A stretch of 64,000 bases of DNA from Pullilachnospira sp963929535 (GTDB lineage: Bacteria > Bacillota > Clostridia > Lachnospirales > Lachnospiraceae). The position numbers were made by a program, and so were the translations under genes. The DNA lies in contig CAWVIZ010000011.1 of the NCBI GenBank assembly GCA_963929535.1, positions 293,405 through 357,404 on the forward strand, written 5' to 3'. Positions 1 to 8,540 of this stretch are shown one piece after another (within the stretch, counting starts at the first letter, position 1; the number at the start of each line of letters is the position of its first letter). Below the pieces are notes generated by a model. It did not search any database. It was not told the DNA's origin and saw only the letters and a list, made by a program, of their open reading frames with translations.

Positions 1-2
1 TG

Positions 3-566
3 GAAGGTCTGACGGCGGCCATAAAGGAGAGCGGTCGGCTGAATGTGAAGGTGAACATGGTTCCCATGCGGGGGATCAACGAGAGCCAGATCCTTCCGGT
101 CGCGTCTCTGGCCAGAAATTATCCCATGGCAGTACGGTTTATCGAGATGATGCCCATCGGTTTGGGAAGAGAATACAGAGGTCTGTGTGAGACCGAAGTG
201 AGGGAAATTCTGGAGAATGCTTTTGGTGTCCTGGAAAAGACGGAAGAAGTACGGGGAAACGGACCTGCCAGATATTGGAAACCTCCGGCTTTTTTGGGAT
301 GCGTGGGATTTATCAGCGCAGTGAGCCACAGGTTCTGCGGGGAATGTGACAGGATCCGGCTGACGGCTGACGGATTTCTCAAAACGTGCCTGCAGTATGA
401 GGCCGGGACGGATCTGGGCCGTCTCCTGAGGGAAAACAGGACAGACCGGGAGCTGGAGGAGGCTGTGAGAAGGGCTGTACAGGAGAAGCCTGCCGGGCAT
501 GTGTTCGGCGGAGGACAGGAAGAGGCAGAACTGGAGCACAGGCATATGTCCTGCATTGGAGGATAG
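3..566 (+). CDS. moaA: GTP 3',8-cyclase MoaA, C-terminal part (5' end outside window)
   Basis: The reading frame is open from base 3, so the gene begins upstream of the window and only the last 187 or so codons are seen. MoaA is the radical-SAM enzyme that, with MoaC, converts GTP to cyclic pyranopterin in molybdenum cofactor synthesis. The C-terminal [4Fe-4S] cluster signature is visible as FCGECDRIRLTADGFLKTCL (Cys-x2-Cys-x13-Cys), which holds the substrate-binding cluster. The N-terminal SAM motif is not in the window. A GTG at 45 is internal and not the start. The stop lies 8 bases before topB, which suggests co-transcription. Confidence 0.93.
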   Translation, partial: EGLTAAIKESGRLNVKVNMVPMRGINESQILPVASLARNYPMAVRFIEMMPIGLGREYRGLCETEVREILENAFGVLEKTEEVRGNGPARYWKPPAFLGCVGFISAVSHRFCGECDRIRLTADGFLKTCLQYEAGTDLGRLLRENRTDRELEEAVRRAVQEKPAGHVFGGGQEEAELEHRHMSCIGG

Positions 567-574
567 AAGAAAGA

Positions 575-2614
575 ATGAGCAAATCACTGTTTATCGCAGA
601 GAAGCCCAGCGTGGCTCAGGAATTCGCCAGAGTCCTGAAGCTTACGGCCAGGCGGCAGGACGGGTATCTGGAGGGAGAGAACACCATTGTTACCTGGTGT
701 GTAGGTCATCTGGTCACCATGAGTTATCCCGAGGCATACGACATAAAATATAAAAGGTGGAGTCTGGAGACGCTCCCGTTTCTTCCCGGAGAGTTCAAGT
801 ACGAGGTGATCCCGTCGGTGAAGAAGCAGTATGATATTGTCAGCGGTCTTCTGAACCGTCCGGATGTGACCACTATTTATGTCTGCACCGATTCCGGGCG
901 GGAAGGAGAGTATATTTACCGGCTGGTGGCCATGATGGCGGGGGTGAAGGGAAAACAGCAGCGGCGGGTATGGATCGACTCCCAGACGGAGGAGGAGATC
1001 ATCCGGGGAATCCGGGAGGCCAGGGATCTGAGCGATTACGATAATCTGGCAGATTCCGCCTATCTGCGGGCCAAGGAGGACTATCTGATGGGGATCAATT
1101 TCTCCAGGCTTCTGACCCTGCGGTACGGCAACAGTATTTCCAGTTATCTGGGGAGCAAGTATCAGGTGATTTCCGTGGGCCGGGTGATGACCTGTGTGCT
1201 GGGAATGGTGGTCCGGCGGGAGCGGGAGATCCGGGAATTTGTAAAGACTCCCTTCTACCGGGTGCTGGGGAAATTTTCCCTGGAGGGCCGGGAATTTGAG
1301 GGGGAATGGAGGGCTGTGGAAGGCAGCCGGTATTTTCAGTCTCCCTGTCTTTACAAGGAAAACGGATTCAAGGAGAAAAAACACGCGGAGATCCTGAAGG
1401 CTTATCTGGAAGAGACCAGCCGGGCGGATACCCAACAGGAGGTTCCCTGTGGGATCCTGGAAAAGATCGAGAAGAAGAAGGAAAAGAAAAATCCGCCCCT
1501 TCTGTACAATCTGGCCGAGCTGCAGAATGACTGCTCCCGGATGTTTAAGATCAGTCCCGATGAGACTTTGCGGATCGTCCAGGAGCTGTATGAAAAGAAA
1601 CTGGTGACGTATCCAAGAACGGATGCCCGGGTGCTTTCCACGGCAGTGGCCAAGGAGATCTCCCGGAATATCCGGGGGATTTCCCGGATTCCGCAGATGG
1701 AGGGATTTGCCGCGGAAATCCTGGAGACAGGGAGCTGGAAGAATATTGCCGGGACCCGGTATGTCAACGATAAGCAGATCACAGATCACTACGCCATCAT
1801 TCCCACCGGGCAGGGGCTTCCTGCCCTGGGAAAGGTTTCCGCCATGGCCCAGAAGGTTTATCAGGTGATCGTGCGGAGATTTCTGAGCATCTTTTATCCT
1901 CCCGCTGTATACCAGAAGGTGAGCCTGACGGCCGCCGTGAAGGAAGAACGCCTGTTTGCCAGTTTTAAGGTACTGGTGGAGGAAGGATATCTGAAGGTGG
2001 CCAACGTGCCCTCCAGAACATCCGGAGAGACAAAGGCGGAGAAAGAGGGGACGGAGGATGTGGCCTGCGACGCCCAGTTTCTGGAAATCCTGCAGAAGCT
2101 GAAGAAGGGGGCGAGGCTTCCGGTGGAGGAGTTCTTTATCAAAGAAGGGGAAACCTCACCGCCAAAGAGATACAATTCCGGAACGATGATCCTGGCCATG
2201 GAAAATGCCGGACAGCTGATCGAGGATGAGGAGCTGCGGGCTCAGATCAAGGGCAGCGGTATCGGCACCAGCGCCACCAGAGCGGAGATCCTGAAAAAAC
2301 TGGTGAACATCAAGTATATCGCTCTGAACAAAAAAACACAGATCATCACTCCCACCCAGCTGGGAGAGATGATCTATGAGGTGGTCAACGCCTCTATCCG
2401 TTCGCTTCTGAATCCGGAGCTGACGGCAAGCTGGGAAAAGGGACTGACCTATGTGGCGGAGGGATCCATCACCTCCCGGGAATACATGGATAAGCTGGAG
2501 CACTTTATCCGGGTGCGCACCAGCGGTGTGATGAAGCTGAACAATCAGTATGCGCTCCGCGCGCTGTACGATAATATCGCGGTCAATTATAAGAAATCGT
2601 CAGTCCGGCCGTAA
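575..2614 (+). CDS. topB: DNA topoisomerase III (type IA)
   Basis: This 679-residue type IA topoisomerase relaxes and decatenates DNA by passing a strand through a transient single-strand break. The N-terminal TOPRIM domain shows FIAEKPSVAQ and the acidic TDSGREGEYIY motif. The catalytic tyrosine is Y346 in VTYPRTDARVL. The motif SVGRVMTCVLGMVV is also typical of the family. No C-terminal zinc-ribbon repeats are present, as expected for the shorter TopB form. The ATG follows a GGAGG at about 558 and lies just after moaA. Firmicutes carry chromosomal and element-borne copies; the moaA neighbour and lack of conjugation genes favour the chromosomal form. Confidence 0.93.
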   Translation: MSKSLFIAEKPSVAQEFARVLKLTARRQDGYLEGENTIVTWCVGHLVTMSYPEAYDIKYKRWSLETLPFLPGEFKYEVIPSVKKQYDIVSGLLNRPDVTTIYVCTDSGREGEYIYRLVAMMAGVKGKQQRRVWIDSQTEEEIIRGIREARDLSDYDNLADSAYLRAKEDYLMGINFSRLLTLRYGNSISSYLGSKYQVISVGRVMTCVLGMVVRREREIREFVKTPFYRVLGKFSLEGREFEGEWRAVEGSRYFQSPCLYKENGFKEKKHAEILKAYLEETSRADTQQEVPCGILEKIEKKKEKKNPPLLYNLAELQNDCSRMFKISPDETLRIVQELYEKKLVTYPRTDARVLSTAVAKEISRNIRGISRIPQMEGFAAEILETGSWKNIAGTRYVNDKQITDHYAIIPTGQGLPALGKVSAMAQKVYQVIVRRFLSIFYPPAVYQKVSLTAAVKEERLFASFKVLVEEGYLKVANVPSRTSGETKAEKEGTEDVACDAQFLEILQKLKKGARLPVEEFFIKEGETSPPKRYNSGTMILAMENAGQLIEDEELRAQIKGSGIGTSATRAEILKKLVNIKYIALNKKTQIITPTQLGEMIYEVVNASIRSLLNPELTASWEKGLTYVAEGSITSREYMDKLEHFIRVRTSGVMKLNNQYALRALYDNIAVNYKKSSVRP

Positions 2615-2642
2615 CAGTCTGGCCTTCCGGCTTTACTGTCAC
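2611..2642 (-). repeat. R2 hairpin repeat, copy e (after topB)
   Basis: On the minus strand this reads as an outer stem GTGACAGT/ACTGTTAC and an inner GCC/GGC stem closed by a GGAA loop. It matches the hairpins at 14331, 50167, 53084 and 55721. It overlaps the topB stop codon. No T tract follows, so termination is not obvious. Confidence 0.55.
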
Positions 2643-2677
2643 ATATACTGATAAATGAAAAAAGGAGGAAAATCAGA

Positions 2678-3355
2678 ATGGGAATGGAAGCGATTACCAT
2701 CAGCAGCCTGTACGACCTGAACGAGACGATCGCTGCTGAGCTGTTTGAGGGAAAGACGTACCCCTGGGAGGTGCTGCCTCTCATCAAGGAATTTATTGTC
2801 AGGCTGGGAAATACCCTGGATCCCGGGGAGTATGACCGGGTGGGGGACGATATCTGGGTGGCAAAATCCGCCAGCATCGCGCCTACAGCGGCGATCAACG
2901 GCCCCTGCATCATTGGAAAGGACGCCGAGATCCGCCAGTGCGCCTTTATCCGGGGCAGCGCCATTGTGGGAGAGGGGGCAGTGGTGGGAAATTCCACGGA
3001 ACTGAAAAATGTGATCCTGTTCAATAAGGTGCAGGTACCCCATTACAACTATGTGGGAGATTCCATTCTGGGATACAAAGCCCATATGGGCGCCGGCTCC
3101 ATTACCTCCAATGTGAAGTCCGACAAAAAACTGGTGGTTATCCACGGGGAGGATTACCAGATCGAGACAGGTCTGAAAAAGTTTGGGGCCATGCTGGGAG
3201 ACTGCGTGGAAGTGGGCTGCAACTCTGTACTGAATCCGGGAACTGTGGTGGGAAGAGAGACGAATATCTACCCTCTGTCCTCTGTGAGGGGTGTGGTTCC
3301 GGAAAATAGTATTTTCAAAAATCGTCAAGAAATTGTAAAGAAAATTCAGGCATAA
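2678..3355 (+). CDS. Left-handed beta-helix (LbH) UDP-GlcNAc pyrophosphorylase-like protein
   Basis: The 225-residue product has hexapeptide repeats from about residue 65, for example IWVAKSASIAPTAAINGPCIIG and AFIRGSAIVGEGAVVGNSTE, followed by further isoleucine/valine-spaced turns to the end. This is the left-handed parallel beta-helix of sugar-nucleotide acyltransferases. The protein is far shorter than GlmU and lacks its nucleotidyltransferase domain, so it resembles the stand-alone LbH proteins annotated as UDP-GlcNAc pyrophosphorylase-related. The substrate cannot be read from the sequence. The start has a strong AAAGGAGG site. It lies 63 bases after topB and may be transcribed with it. 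Confidence 0.75.
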   Translation: MGMEAITISSLYDLNETIAAELFEGKTYPWEVLPLIKEFIVRLGNTLDPGEYDRVGDDIWVAKSASIAPTAAINGPCIIGKDAEIRQCAFIRGSAIVGEGAVVGNSTELKNVILFNKVQVPHYNYVGDSILGYKAHMGAGSITSNVKSDKKLVVIHGEDYQIETGLKKFGAMLGDCVEVGCNSVLNPGTVVGRETNIYPLSSVRGVVPENSIFKNRQEIVKKIQA

Positions 3356-3360
3356 TCGTG

Positions 3361-3366
3361 TATAAT
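3361..3366 (+). promoter_or_regulatory. -10 box (TATAAT) ahead of the ABC exporter pair
   Basis: A perfect TATAAT lies 6 bases after the LbH stop and 78 bases before the ABC ATPase start. The best -35 match (TTGTAA at 3333) is too far away at 22 bases, so the -35 call is uncertain. Confidence 0.45.
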
Positions 3367-3379
3367 AGACCTGTAAAAG

Positions 3380-3413
3380 CGCCGGAAAAGTTTCAGGAAA
3401 AGCTTTTCCGGCG
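3380..3413 (+). terminator. Hairpin between LbH gene and ABC operon
   Basis: Arms CGCCGGAAAAG (3380-3390) and CTTTTCCGGCG (3403-3413) form a perfect 11-bp stem followed by TATTT, a weak U tract. It may terminate the upstream transcript. If the -10 box at 3361 is used, it instead sits in the leader of the ABC operon. Confidence 0.6.
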
Positions 3414-3443
3414 TATTTAAAATTCGGGAAAGGCAGGAAGATT

Positions 3444-4286
3444 ATGCTGGAATTAATGAATGTGACAAAATATTACGGAAAAACTCTGGCGGCCGATCAC
3501 GTATCTTTTTCGATCCCTGACGCGGCCATAGGCGTGCTGTTGGGCCCCAACGGCGCGGGAAAATCCACGATCATTAAGAGTATTGCCGGGCTGCTGAAGT
3601 ATGAGGGAGGGATCGGGATCCAGGGGATGGATGCCAGGGACAGGCAGGCAAAGGCCATGTTTGCCTATGTGCCGGAGATCCCTGCCATGTATCATGCGCT
3701 GACAGTGGAGGAACATATGGAATTTATCCGCAGGGCTTACCGCCTGTCTGTGGATGATGGAGAGGTACAGGCGCTTCTGGAGAGGTTTGAGCTTTGGGAT
3801 AAACGGGATAAACTGGGGGACGAGCTGTCCAAGGGAATGATGCAGAAGGTGAGTATCTGCTGTGCGCTGCTGATCCATCCCCGGGTGATCCTTCTGGATG
3901 AACCCATGGTGGGACTGGATCCCAAGGCGATCAAAGAGCTGAAGGAGGTGGTCCGCCAGCTGAAGGAGGGCGGAACCACTGTACTGATCAGCACGCATAT
4001 GCTGGAGATGGTCCAGGAGCTGTGGGATTACGTATTTGTGATGGAAAAGGGGAGGATCATTGCCGGATTTGACCGGCAGACTGCCAGAGGGCAGGATCTG
4101 GACCAGCTGTTCTTCCATGTGACGGAGGGCTGGGAAAAAGCGAACCGTGAGGCAGAGACGGGCGGGCAGGAGGATCGGGACGTTTCCGGAGAAGTCCGGG
4201 CTTCCCAAGAAGGCGCGGAAAGACCAGGCGCCCGGGTAAAGACCGGGAAACGTCTTTTCGGCCGTTCAGGGAGAGAGGAGGAATAG
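3444..4286 (+). CDS. ABC exporter ATP-binding protein
   Basis: This 280-residue ATPase has Walker A GPNGAGKST at about residues 35-43, signature ELSKGMMQK (a diverged LSGGQ) and Walker B VILLDEPMVGLDP, followed by the switch histidine in STHMLEM. It energises the membrane protein encoded 3 bases downstream. The last 60 or so residues after the ATPase core are charged and low in complexity, rich in Glu, Arg and Gly, and are probably disordered. The substrate is unknown. The pair is typical of exporters of the YhaQ/NatA class. Confidence 0.9.
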   Translation: MLELMNVTKYYGKTLAADHVSFSIPDAAIGVLLGPNGAGKSTIIKSIAGLLKYEGGIGIQGMDARDRQAKAMFAYVPEIPAMYHALTVEEHMEFIRRAYRLSVDDGEVQALLERFELWDKRDKLGDELSKGMMQKVSICCALLIHPRVILLDEPMVGLDPKAIKELKEVVRQLKEGGTTVLISTHMLEMVQELWDYVFVMEKGRIIAGFDRQTARGQDLDQLFFHVTEGWEKANREAETGGQEDRDVSGEVRASQEGAERPGARVKTGKRLFGRSGREEE

Positions 4287-4289
4287 CAT

Positions 4290-5864
4290 ATGAGTATGTA
4301 TTTCTATCTCTACCGGAAGCTGTGGATGAACCGGGTAAAAAAATTAGTCAGGAAGCCGGCGGCACTCATCTATACCATTGTGATCATAGCCTATTTTGTA
4401 TGGATGTTTGTGATGCTGAACGACTGGCTGGTAAACAGCAGTTACGGAACGCCCAGAAATCTGACCCGGGTGCTCTGTGTGATCGCGTTGTATCTGACCC
4501 CGGCGAATTTTGCCTCCTATGCCAGAAGAAAAGGGCTGATCTTTCTTCCCAGTGATGTGCATTTTCTCTTTTCTGCTCCGGTCAGTCCCAAGTGGAATCT
4601 TCTGTATGCCTACGGGAAAAACCTTCTTCTGTCACTGATCGTGGGCGCGGCCATAGTGCCTCTGGGAGTCTATTGGTTTCATGTGCCCCTGTATAAGACT
4701 CTGCTGTATTTTATCGTGGGTACCGTGATGGAAGGAATCCTGGAAGCCTGTATTGTGATTCTGCTGTACGGGAATGAACGGCTGGGGAAGGACGCTCTTC
4801 GCTTTTTCGGCTGGATAATGTATGCCATTCTGGCCTGCTTTGTGCTGGTCGGTGTGTATCTTCTGTACACGGAGGGGTTCCACTGGAATGTGGTACTGCA
4901 GTATTTTGATGGGGAATGGATCAGCATGATTCCGGTTCTGGGGTGGTCGCTGGCGGCTATGCGCCTGATCATTCTGGGTCCCACCCTGGTGAATGTGGTG
5001 TGTACCATTCTGTATGCGGCCACCTTTGGGGTCCTTCTGGTGATGGCCGTCCGGATGAAATGTACCGGACAGTACTATGAGGATGCCATGAAGTTTGCGG
5101 ATGATTACCAGGAGGCTTTAAAGAGGAGCCGTAAGGGTGAAGTGGCCTTTGTGGGCCGGAAAAAGAAATACCGGAGAGAAGCCCGGGTGGCTTACCGGGG
5201 AGGCGGCGCGTCGGCTATTTTTTACCGGCAGCTTCTGGAATACAAAAAGGAGCGCTTTTTTATCTTTGGATTTCTGACACTGGTGTTTCTGGGGGCCGGG
5301 CTGGTACTGGCCTGGCTGGCCATGAGCGGGGACGGATCCCTGCAGACAGGAATAGGCCGTTATTATCTGATTCCCGGAGTGCTGATGTATTTGGGATTCA
5401 TTTTCAGCAGCTATAAGACCCGGTGGGGGACAGAACTGGAAAATCCCTATGTGTATCTGATCCCTGATACGCCCTTCCGGAAAATGTGGTACGCCACAGT
5501 GATCGATCATATCCGGGCGGCGATCCATGGCGTTCTTTTCCTGGTGCCGGTTATGGTGGGACTGAGGATCGAATGGTGGTATTTTCCCATTTATCTGCTG
5601 ATGCAGGTGTGCATGAACGCGGTATCCCTTTATGCCAGCACTGTATGCAGCTATCTGCTGGGAAATGTCAGCGACAATCTGCGGAGGGTTCTGCACATGT
5701 TTATCGCATGGTTCGTGATCCTGCTGGCTCTGCCGCTGGCCGGGCTGGTGACTGTGGCCGCGGGAATCGCCGTGGGACTTTTCGCAGGCTGCGCATACTT
5801 GGTGCTGCTGGCCGGGCTTCTGGCCTGGGCAGGCTCCAGGAGCTTCGCAAAGATGGAGCAGTAA
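4290..5864 (+). CDS. Putative ABC exporter membrane protein
   Basis: The 524-residue product is very hydrophobic. It has paired membrane segments near residues 22-45, 60-75, 105-130, 135-155, 170-190 and 205-250, a charged cytoplasmic loop around 260-300 (RSRKGEVAFVGRKKKYRRE), then six more segments. This layout, with ARRKGLIFLPSDVHFLFSAPVSPK after the second segment, matches the putative ABC exporter family (PF16962-like). It forms the membrane half of the transporter whose ATPase ends 3 bases upstream. A GAGGAGG site lies at 4275. The substrate is unknown. Confidence 0.85.
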   Translation: MSMYFYLYRKLWMNRVKKLVRKPAALIYTIVIIAYFVWMFVMLNDWLVNSSYGTPRNLTRVLCVIALYLTPANFASYARRKGLIFLPSDVHFLFSAPVSPKWNLLYAYGKNLLLSLIVGAAIVPLGVYWFHVPLYKTLLYFIVGTVMEGILEACIVILLYGNERLGKDALRFFGWIMYAILACFVLVGVYLLYTEGFHWNVVLQYFDGEWISMIPVLGWSLAAMRLIILGPTLVNVVCTILYAATFGVLLVMAVRMKCTGQYYEDAMKFADDYQEALKRSRKGEVAFVGRKKKYRREARVAYRGGGASAIFYRQLLEYKKERFFIFGFLTLVFLGAGLVLAWLAMSGDGSLQTGIGRYYLIPGVLMYLGFIFSSYKTRWGTELENPYVYLIPDTPFRKMWYATVIDHIRAAIHGVLFLVPVMVGLRIEWWYFPIYLLMQVCMNAVSLYASTVCSYLLGNVSDNLRRVLHMFIAWFVILLALPLAGLVTVAAGIAVGLFAGCAYLVLLAGLLAWAGSRSFAKMEQ

Positions 5865-5866
5865 CT

Positions 5867-6205
5867 GATCTTTTTTTTGAGGAGCCCGGACGGGAGGCGT
5901 ATCTGATCCGCGAAGGGGAATCCATCGCAGGTTTTCTGATGCTGAACCGTCACTCGGAGACGGGAGAGGAGATTGACTTTGCGGTGGCGGAATTCTGTAT
6001 CCTTCCGGTATACAGAAGAGGACATCGGGGAGAATGGGCAATGCGGAGGATATTTGAAACCCACAAAGGGCGTTGGGAGATTAAGTACAACCGGGGAAAT
6101 CCCCCGGCGGAGAAATTCTGGGACCGGGTAACGGCCCCGTATAAGAGAAGGATCACCTCCCTGGAGGATGGGGATCAGGTGATCAGCTTCCGCAGCGATA
6201 ACTGA
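5867..6205 (+). pseudogene. GNAT acetyltransferase, C-terminal remnant
   Basis: After the permease stop, another frame encodes about 112 residues resembling the second half of a GNAT acetyltransferase: IAGFLMLNRHSETG, then VAEFCILPVYRRGHRGEWAMRRIF and the substrate/CoA-side element KWEIKYNRGNPPAEKFW-like. The N-terminal half of the fold is missing and no start codon with a ribosome site is seen. The only in-frame ATG (5939) lies inside the core sheet. This is read as a 5'-truncated gene abutting the ABC operon. Confidence 0.6.
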
Positions 6206-6273
6206 TCCATACAAGGAAAAGTCCCAGGAATCTGATCCCGATTTTAAGAGGTATGCGGCAGCAAAACGGCGTT

Positions 6274-7407
6274 TTAAACCGCCGCAAGCACACTGCCCAG
6301 AAATTCCCGTACAAAAGGCAGCGCGGCTCCGATGGGAACATTGTGTACCGGCATCCGGCTGATCTGGATAAAATCCGCCTCCTCGGGAAAGGCAGCTTTT
6401 TCCCGGATCATCTGATGCAGCATTTCCACATCCCGGGGCAGAAGATAGGGCGCAATGTGGCCGCCCAGTATATAGTCGCCGTCAAAGACCAGGTGGAGAT
6501 TGTTGATGGCTGTGGCAAGATGATCCAGGAATTGCTGCCAGCGTTTCTGAAAACGGGGAGAATCCTTCCGCAGGGCCGTAAAAAAATCTTCCAATGATTC
6601 GTTTTCTTTCAGAAGGGCAGTAAGAGAACACCAGGTCTCCAGGCATCCCCTCTGACCGCAGTAGCAGAGAGAACCCTTTGCGTCCATCTGCATATGCTCG
6701 ATGGTGGCGCTGTGGCCGTGTTTGCCTGCCAGTATTTCTCCATCCCAGATCAGAGCGGCGCCCAGGTGTTTTCCGATGGACAGATACATTCCGTTTTTCA
6801 GATGGGGATCTGCCCATAGCTCAGAGATGGCGGCGCAGTCGGCATCATGAAGAAAACGGCAGGGAAAAGGAAGGTGCTGCAGAAAGGCGGAAACGGAGAG
6901 ATCTGTACATTCCAGGATCTTTCCGTAGACGATCCTCTGGCCGTCAGGGGATACCAGCGCCTGCAGAGCGAATCCTACCCCCAGTATCTGGGAGGAGGAG
7001 ACAGGAAGTCCCCGGGCAAAATTCTGTATTTCCTGGCTCACCAGCCGGCAGTAAGCGTCTGTATTTTCATAAAAGAAGGGGAGCGCCTCCTGAGACAGGA
7101 TCCGGCCTTTCAGATCGACAGCCAGTATCCGCACAGAGGTCTTAAGGATTTCCACGCCGATTGCCACCCGGGCTGACGGACAGATGTCATATGCTGCGGC
7201 ACGCCGTCCCACCTGAGAGGAAAAGTGGCCCGCTTTTTCGATCAGACCCAGCTCCTCCAGGTGAACCAGATTCTGGGTTACGGTGGGAAGGCTCAGGTGC
7301 AGCCTGGATGCAATTTCCTGTTTGGAAGCCTTTCCGCTCTGATAAAGAAGATCATATATGATCTTACAGTTGTTGCGTTTGATCTGTACCGGTGTGATCG
7401 TATTCAT
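6274..7407 (-). CDS. ROK-family transcriptional repressor
   Basis: The N-terminal winged helix-turn-helix (SKQEIASRLHLSLPTVTQNLVHL) is followed by a ROK sugar-kinase-like domain. The ROK zinc motif is visible as CYCGQRGCLETWC. The ATG at 7407 is chosen over the upstream one at 7443 because AGAGGAAA precedes it. The family (XylR/NagC-like) binds sugars or sugar phosphates and represses catabolic genes. The gene is divergent from an SDR dehydrogenase, and two near-identical operator palindromes lie between them (7503-7523 and 7646-7666). The inducer is therefore probably a polyol or sugar handled by that dehydrogenase. This is inference. Confidence 0.88.
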   Translation of the reverse strand: MNTITPVQIKRNNCKIIYDLLYQSGKASKQEIASRLHLSLPTVTQNLVHLEELGLIEKAGHFSSQVGRRAAAYDICPSARVAIGVEILKTSVRILAVDLKGRILSQEALPFFYENTDAYCRLVSQEIQNFARGLPVSSSQILGVGFALQALVSPDGQRIVYGKILECTDLSVSAFLQHLPFPCRFLHDADCAAISELWADPHLKNGMYLSIGKHLGAALIWDGEILAGKHGHSATIEHMQMDAKGSLCYCGQRGCLETWCSLTALLKENESLEDFFTALRKDSPRFQKRWQQFLDHLATAINNLHLVFDGDYILGGHIAPYLLPRDVEMLHQMIREKAAFPEEADFIQISRMPVHNVPIGAALPFVREFLGSVLAAV

Positions 7408-7446
7408 AGCAGTTTCCTCTGTCCTTCTGGATCTCCATATCATCTG

Positions 7447-7484
7447 ATGCGGATCCCGCCAGAAGCTTCTGGCGGGATCCGCAT
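7447..7484. repeat. Perfect 38-bp palindrome in the ROK upstream region
   Basis: The 19-base arm from 7447 to 7465 (ATGCGGATCCCGCCAGAAG) is followed immediately by its exact complement to 7484. It lies 40 bases before the ROK start on the minus strand, so it would form a very stable hairpin in that leader if transcription begins upstream. On the plus strand it is followed by TTTTT, but no plus-strand gene precedes it. Confidence 0.9.
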
Positions 7485-7502
7485 TCTCTATTTTTGCAGT
7501 AA

Positions 7503-7523
7503 TTTATAAAATGATTTTGTAAA
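7503..7523. promoter_or_regulatory. Putative ROK operator O1
   Basis: TTTATAAAATGATTTTGTAAA is palindromic around the central G with one mismatch per arm. It closely matches O2 at 7646. The AAAAT/ATTTT core is compatible with AT-rich ROK-family operators. The location suggests autoregulation of the repressor. Confidence 0.6.
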
Positions 7524-7605
7524 ATTTACTATAGCATATTTGAAACACGTTTGCTATTGGCCAGAAACCACAAAAAGAGATCGAGATAATTGTGGTTTTT
7601 TCGGA

Positions 7606-7635
7606 TTGACAAAGCACAAATAAGAGGGCTATTAT
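7606..7635 (+). promoter_or_regulatory. SDR gene promoter
   Basis: TTGACA at 7606-7611, an 18-base spacer and TATTAT at 7630-7635. Operator O2 begins 10 bases after the -10 box, over the expected start point. Confidence 0.6.
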
Positions 7636-7645
7636 AAAAATACAA

Positions 7646-7666
7646 TTTGCAAAATGATTTTATAAA
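7646..7666. promoter_or_regulatory. Putative ROK operator O2
   Basis: TTTGCAAAATGATTTTATAAA is a second copy of the O1 palindrome with the same centre AAAATGATTTT. It lies just downstream of the SDR -10 box, where bound repressor would block transcription. Confidence 0.6.
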
Positions 7667-7708
7667 ATAAAATCAATGAACCGGTCTGAGAGAGAAAGGA
7701 GAGAGAAT

Positions 7709-8485
7709 ATGGGAATCATCGAGAGCATGAGGCTGGATGGAAAACGGATCTTTGTAACCGGAGGAGCAAGAGGGATCGGAAAGAGTGTGGCTGCGGCTTT
7801 TGCTGAGGCGGGAGCCGATCTGGCCATCGTGGATGTGGATCTGAAGGAAGCGGAGAAAACGGCCGAGGAGCTGGCCCGGACACATGAGAGACGGGTAATT
7901 GCCGTAAAATGCGATGTGACAGATCCGGGTCAGGTGCAGGAAATGGTAGAAACGGTGACAGGAACGCTTGGAGGGCTGGAGGCGGCATTCTGCAACGCGG
8001 GCATCTGTCTGAACGTGCCGGCGGAGGAGATGAGCTATGAGCAGTGGAGGAAAGTACTGGATGTGAACCTGACAGGAGTATTTCTCACGGCTCAGGCGGC
8101 GGGAAGATATATGCTGGCGCATGGGGGCGGCTCCATCATCAATACGGCTTCCATGTCTGCCCATATTGTCAATGTTCCACAGCCGCAGTGCGCATATAAC
8201 GCATCCAAGGCGGGAGTGATCCAGCTGACCAAATCTCTGGCTATTGAGTGGGCAAAAAGAGGCGTCCGGGTGAACTCCATCAGCCCCGGTTACATGGCTA
8301 CAGAGCTGACGATGAATTCTCCCAGCCTGAAGCCTTTGATCCAGCAGTGGAACCATATGGCTCCCATGGGAAGGATGGGCCGGCCGGAGGAGCTGCAGTC
8401 CATCTGCGTATACCTGGCAGGAGATACCAGCTCCTTTACCACAGGGGCAGATTTCGTGGTAGATGGGGCATTTACCTGTTTTTAG
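7709..8485 (+). CDS. SDR-family NAD(P)-dependent dehydrogenase
   Basis: This classical short-chain dehydrogenase has the Rossmann motif TGGARGIGKS near the N terminus, CNAG at about residue 95, the catalytic serine in NTASM and the YNASK motif (Tyr-x3-Lys). The ATG at 7709 is chosen for its AAAGGAGAG site; an in-frame ATG at 7676 would place the start before that site. The acidic residue after the glycine motif (VDVD) favours NAD. It resembles polyol dehydrogenases such as those for arabinitol or sorbitol. The substrate is unproven but fits control by the adjacent ROK repressor. It is followed by a strong terminator. Confidence 0.85.
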   Translation: MGIIESMRLDGKRIFVTGGARGIGKSVAAAFAEAGADLAIVDVDLKEAEKTAEELARTHERRVIAVKCDVTDPGQVQEMVETVTGTLGGLEAAFCNAGICLNVPAEEMSYEQWRKVLDVNLTGVFLTAQAAGRYMLAHGGGSIINTASMSAHIVNVPQPQCAYNASKAGVIQLTKSLAIEWAKRGVRVNSISPGYMATELTMNSPSLKPLIQQWNHMAPMGRMGRPEELQSICVYLAGDTSSFTTGADFVVDGAFTCF

Positions 8486-8490
8486 TATAA

Positions 8491-8533
8491 AAACGCCCCC
8501 GAAGGACAGAAAAATCCTTTCGGGGGGCGTTTT
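8491..8533. terminator. Bidirectional terminator between SDR gene and deacetylase
   Basis: Arms AAACGCCCCCGAAGGA and TCCTTTCGGGGGGCGTTT form a long GC-rich stem with a short A-rich loop. A and T tracts flank it, so it can serve both convergent genes. Confidence 0.85.
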
Positions 8534-8540
8534 GCGGCGG

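Noticed and set aside
584..1789. A 401-codon minus-strand frame opposite topB
   Set aside because: It is a shadow of a GC-rich gene with no recognisable domain.
3333..3366. A full -35/-10 promoter before the ABC exporter
   Set aside because: The best -35 match is 22 bases from TATAAT, too far for a normal sigma-A promoter, so only the -10 is reported.
5939..6205. A complete small GNAT gene from the internal ATG
   Set aside because: It would lack the N-terminal strands and has no ribosome site.
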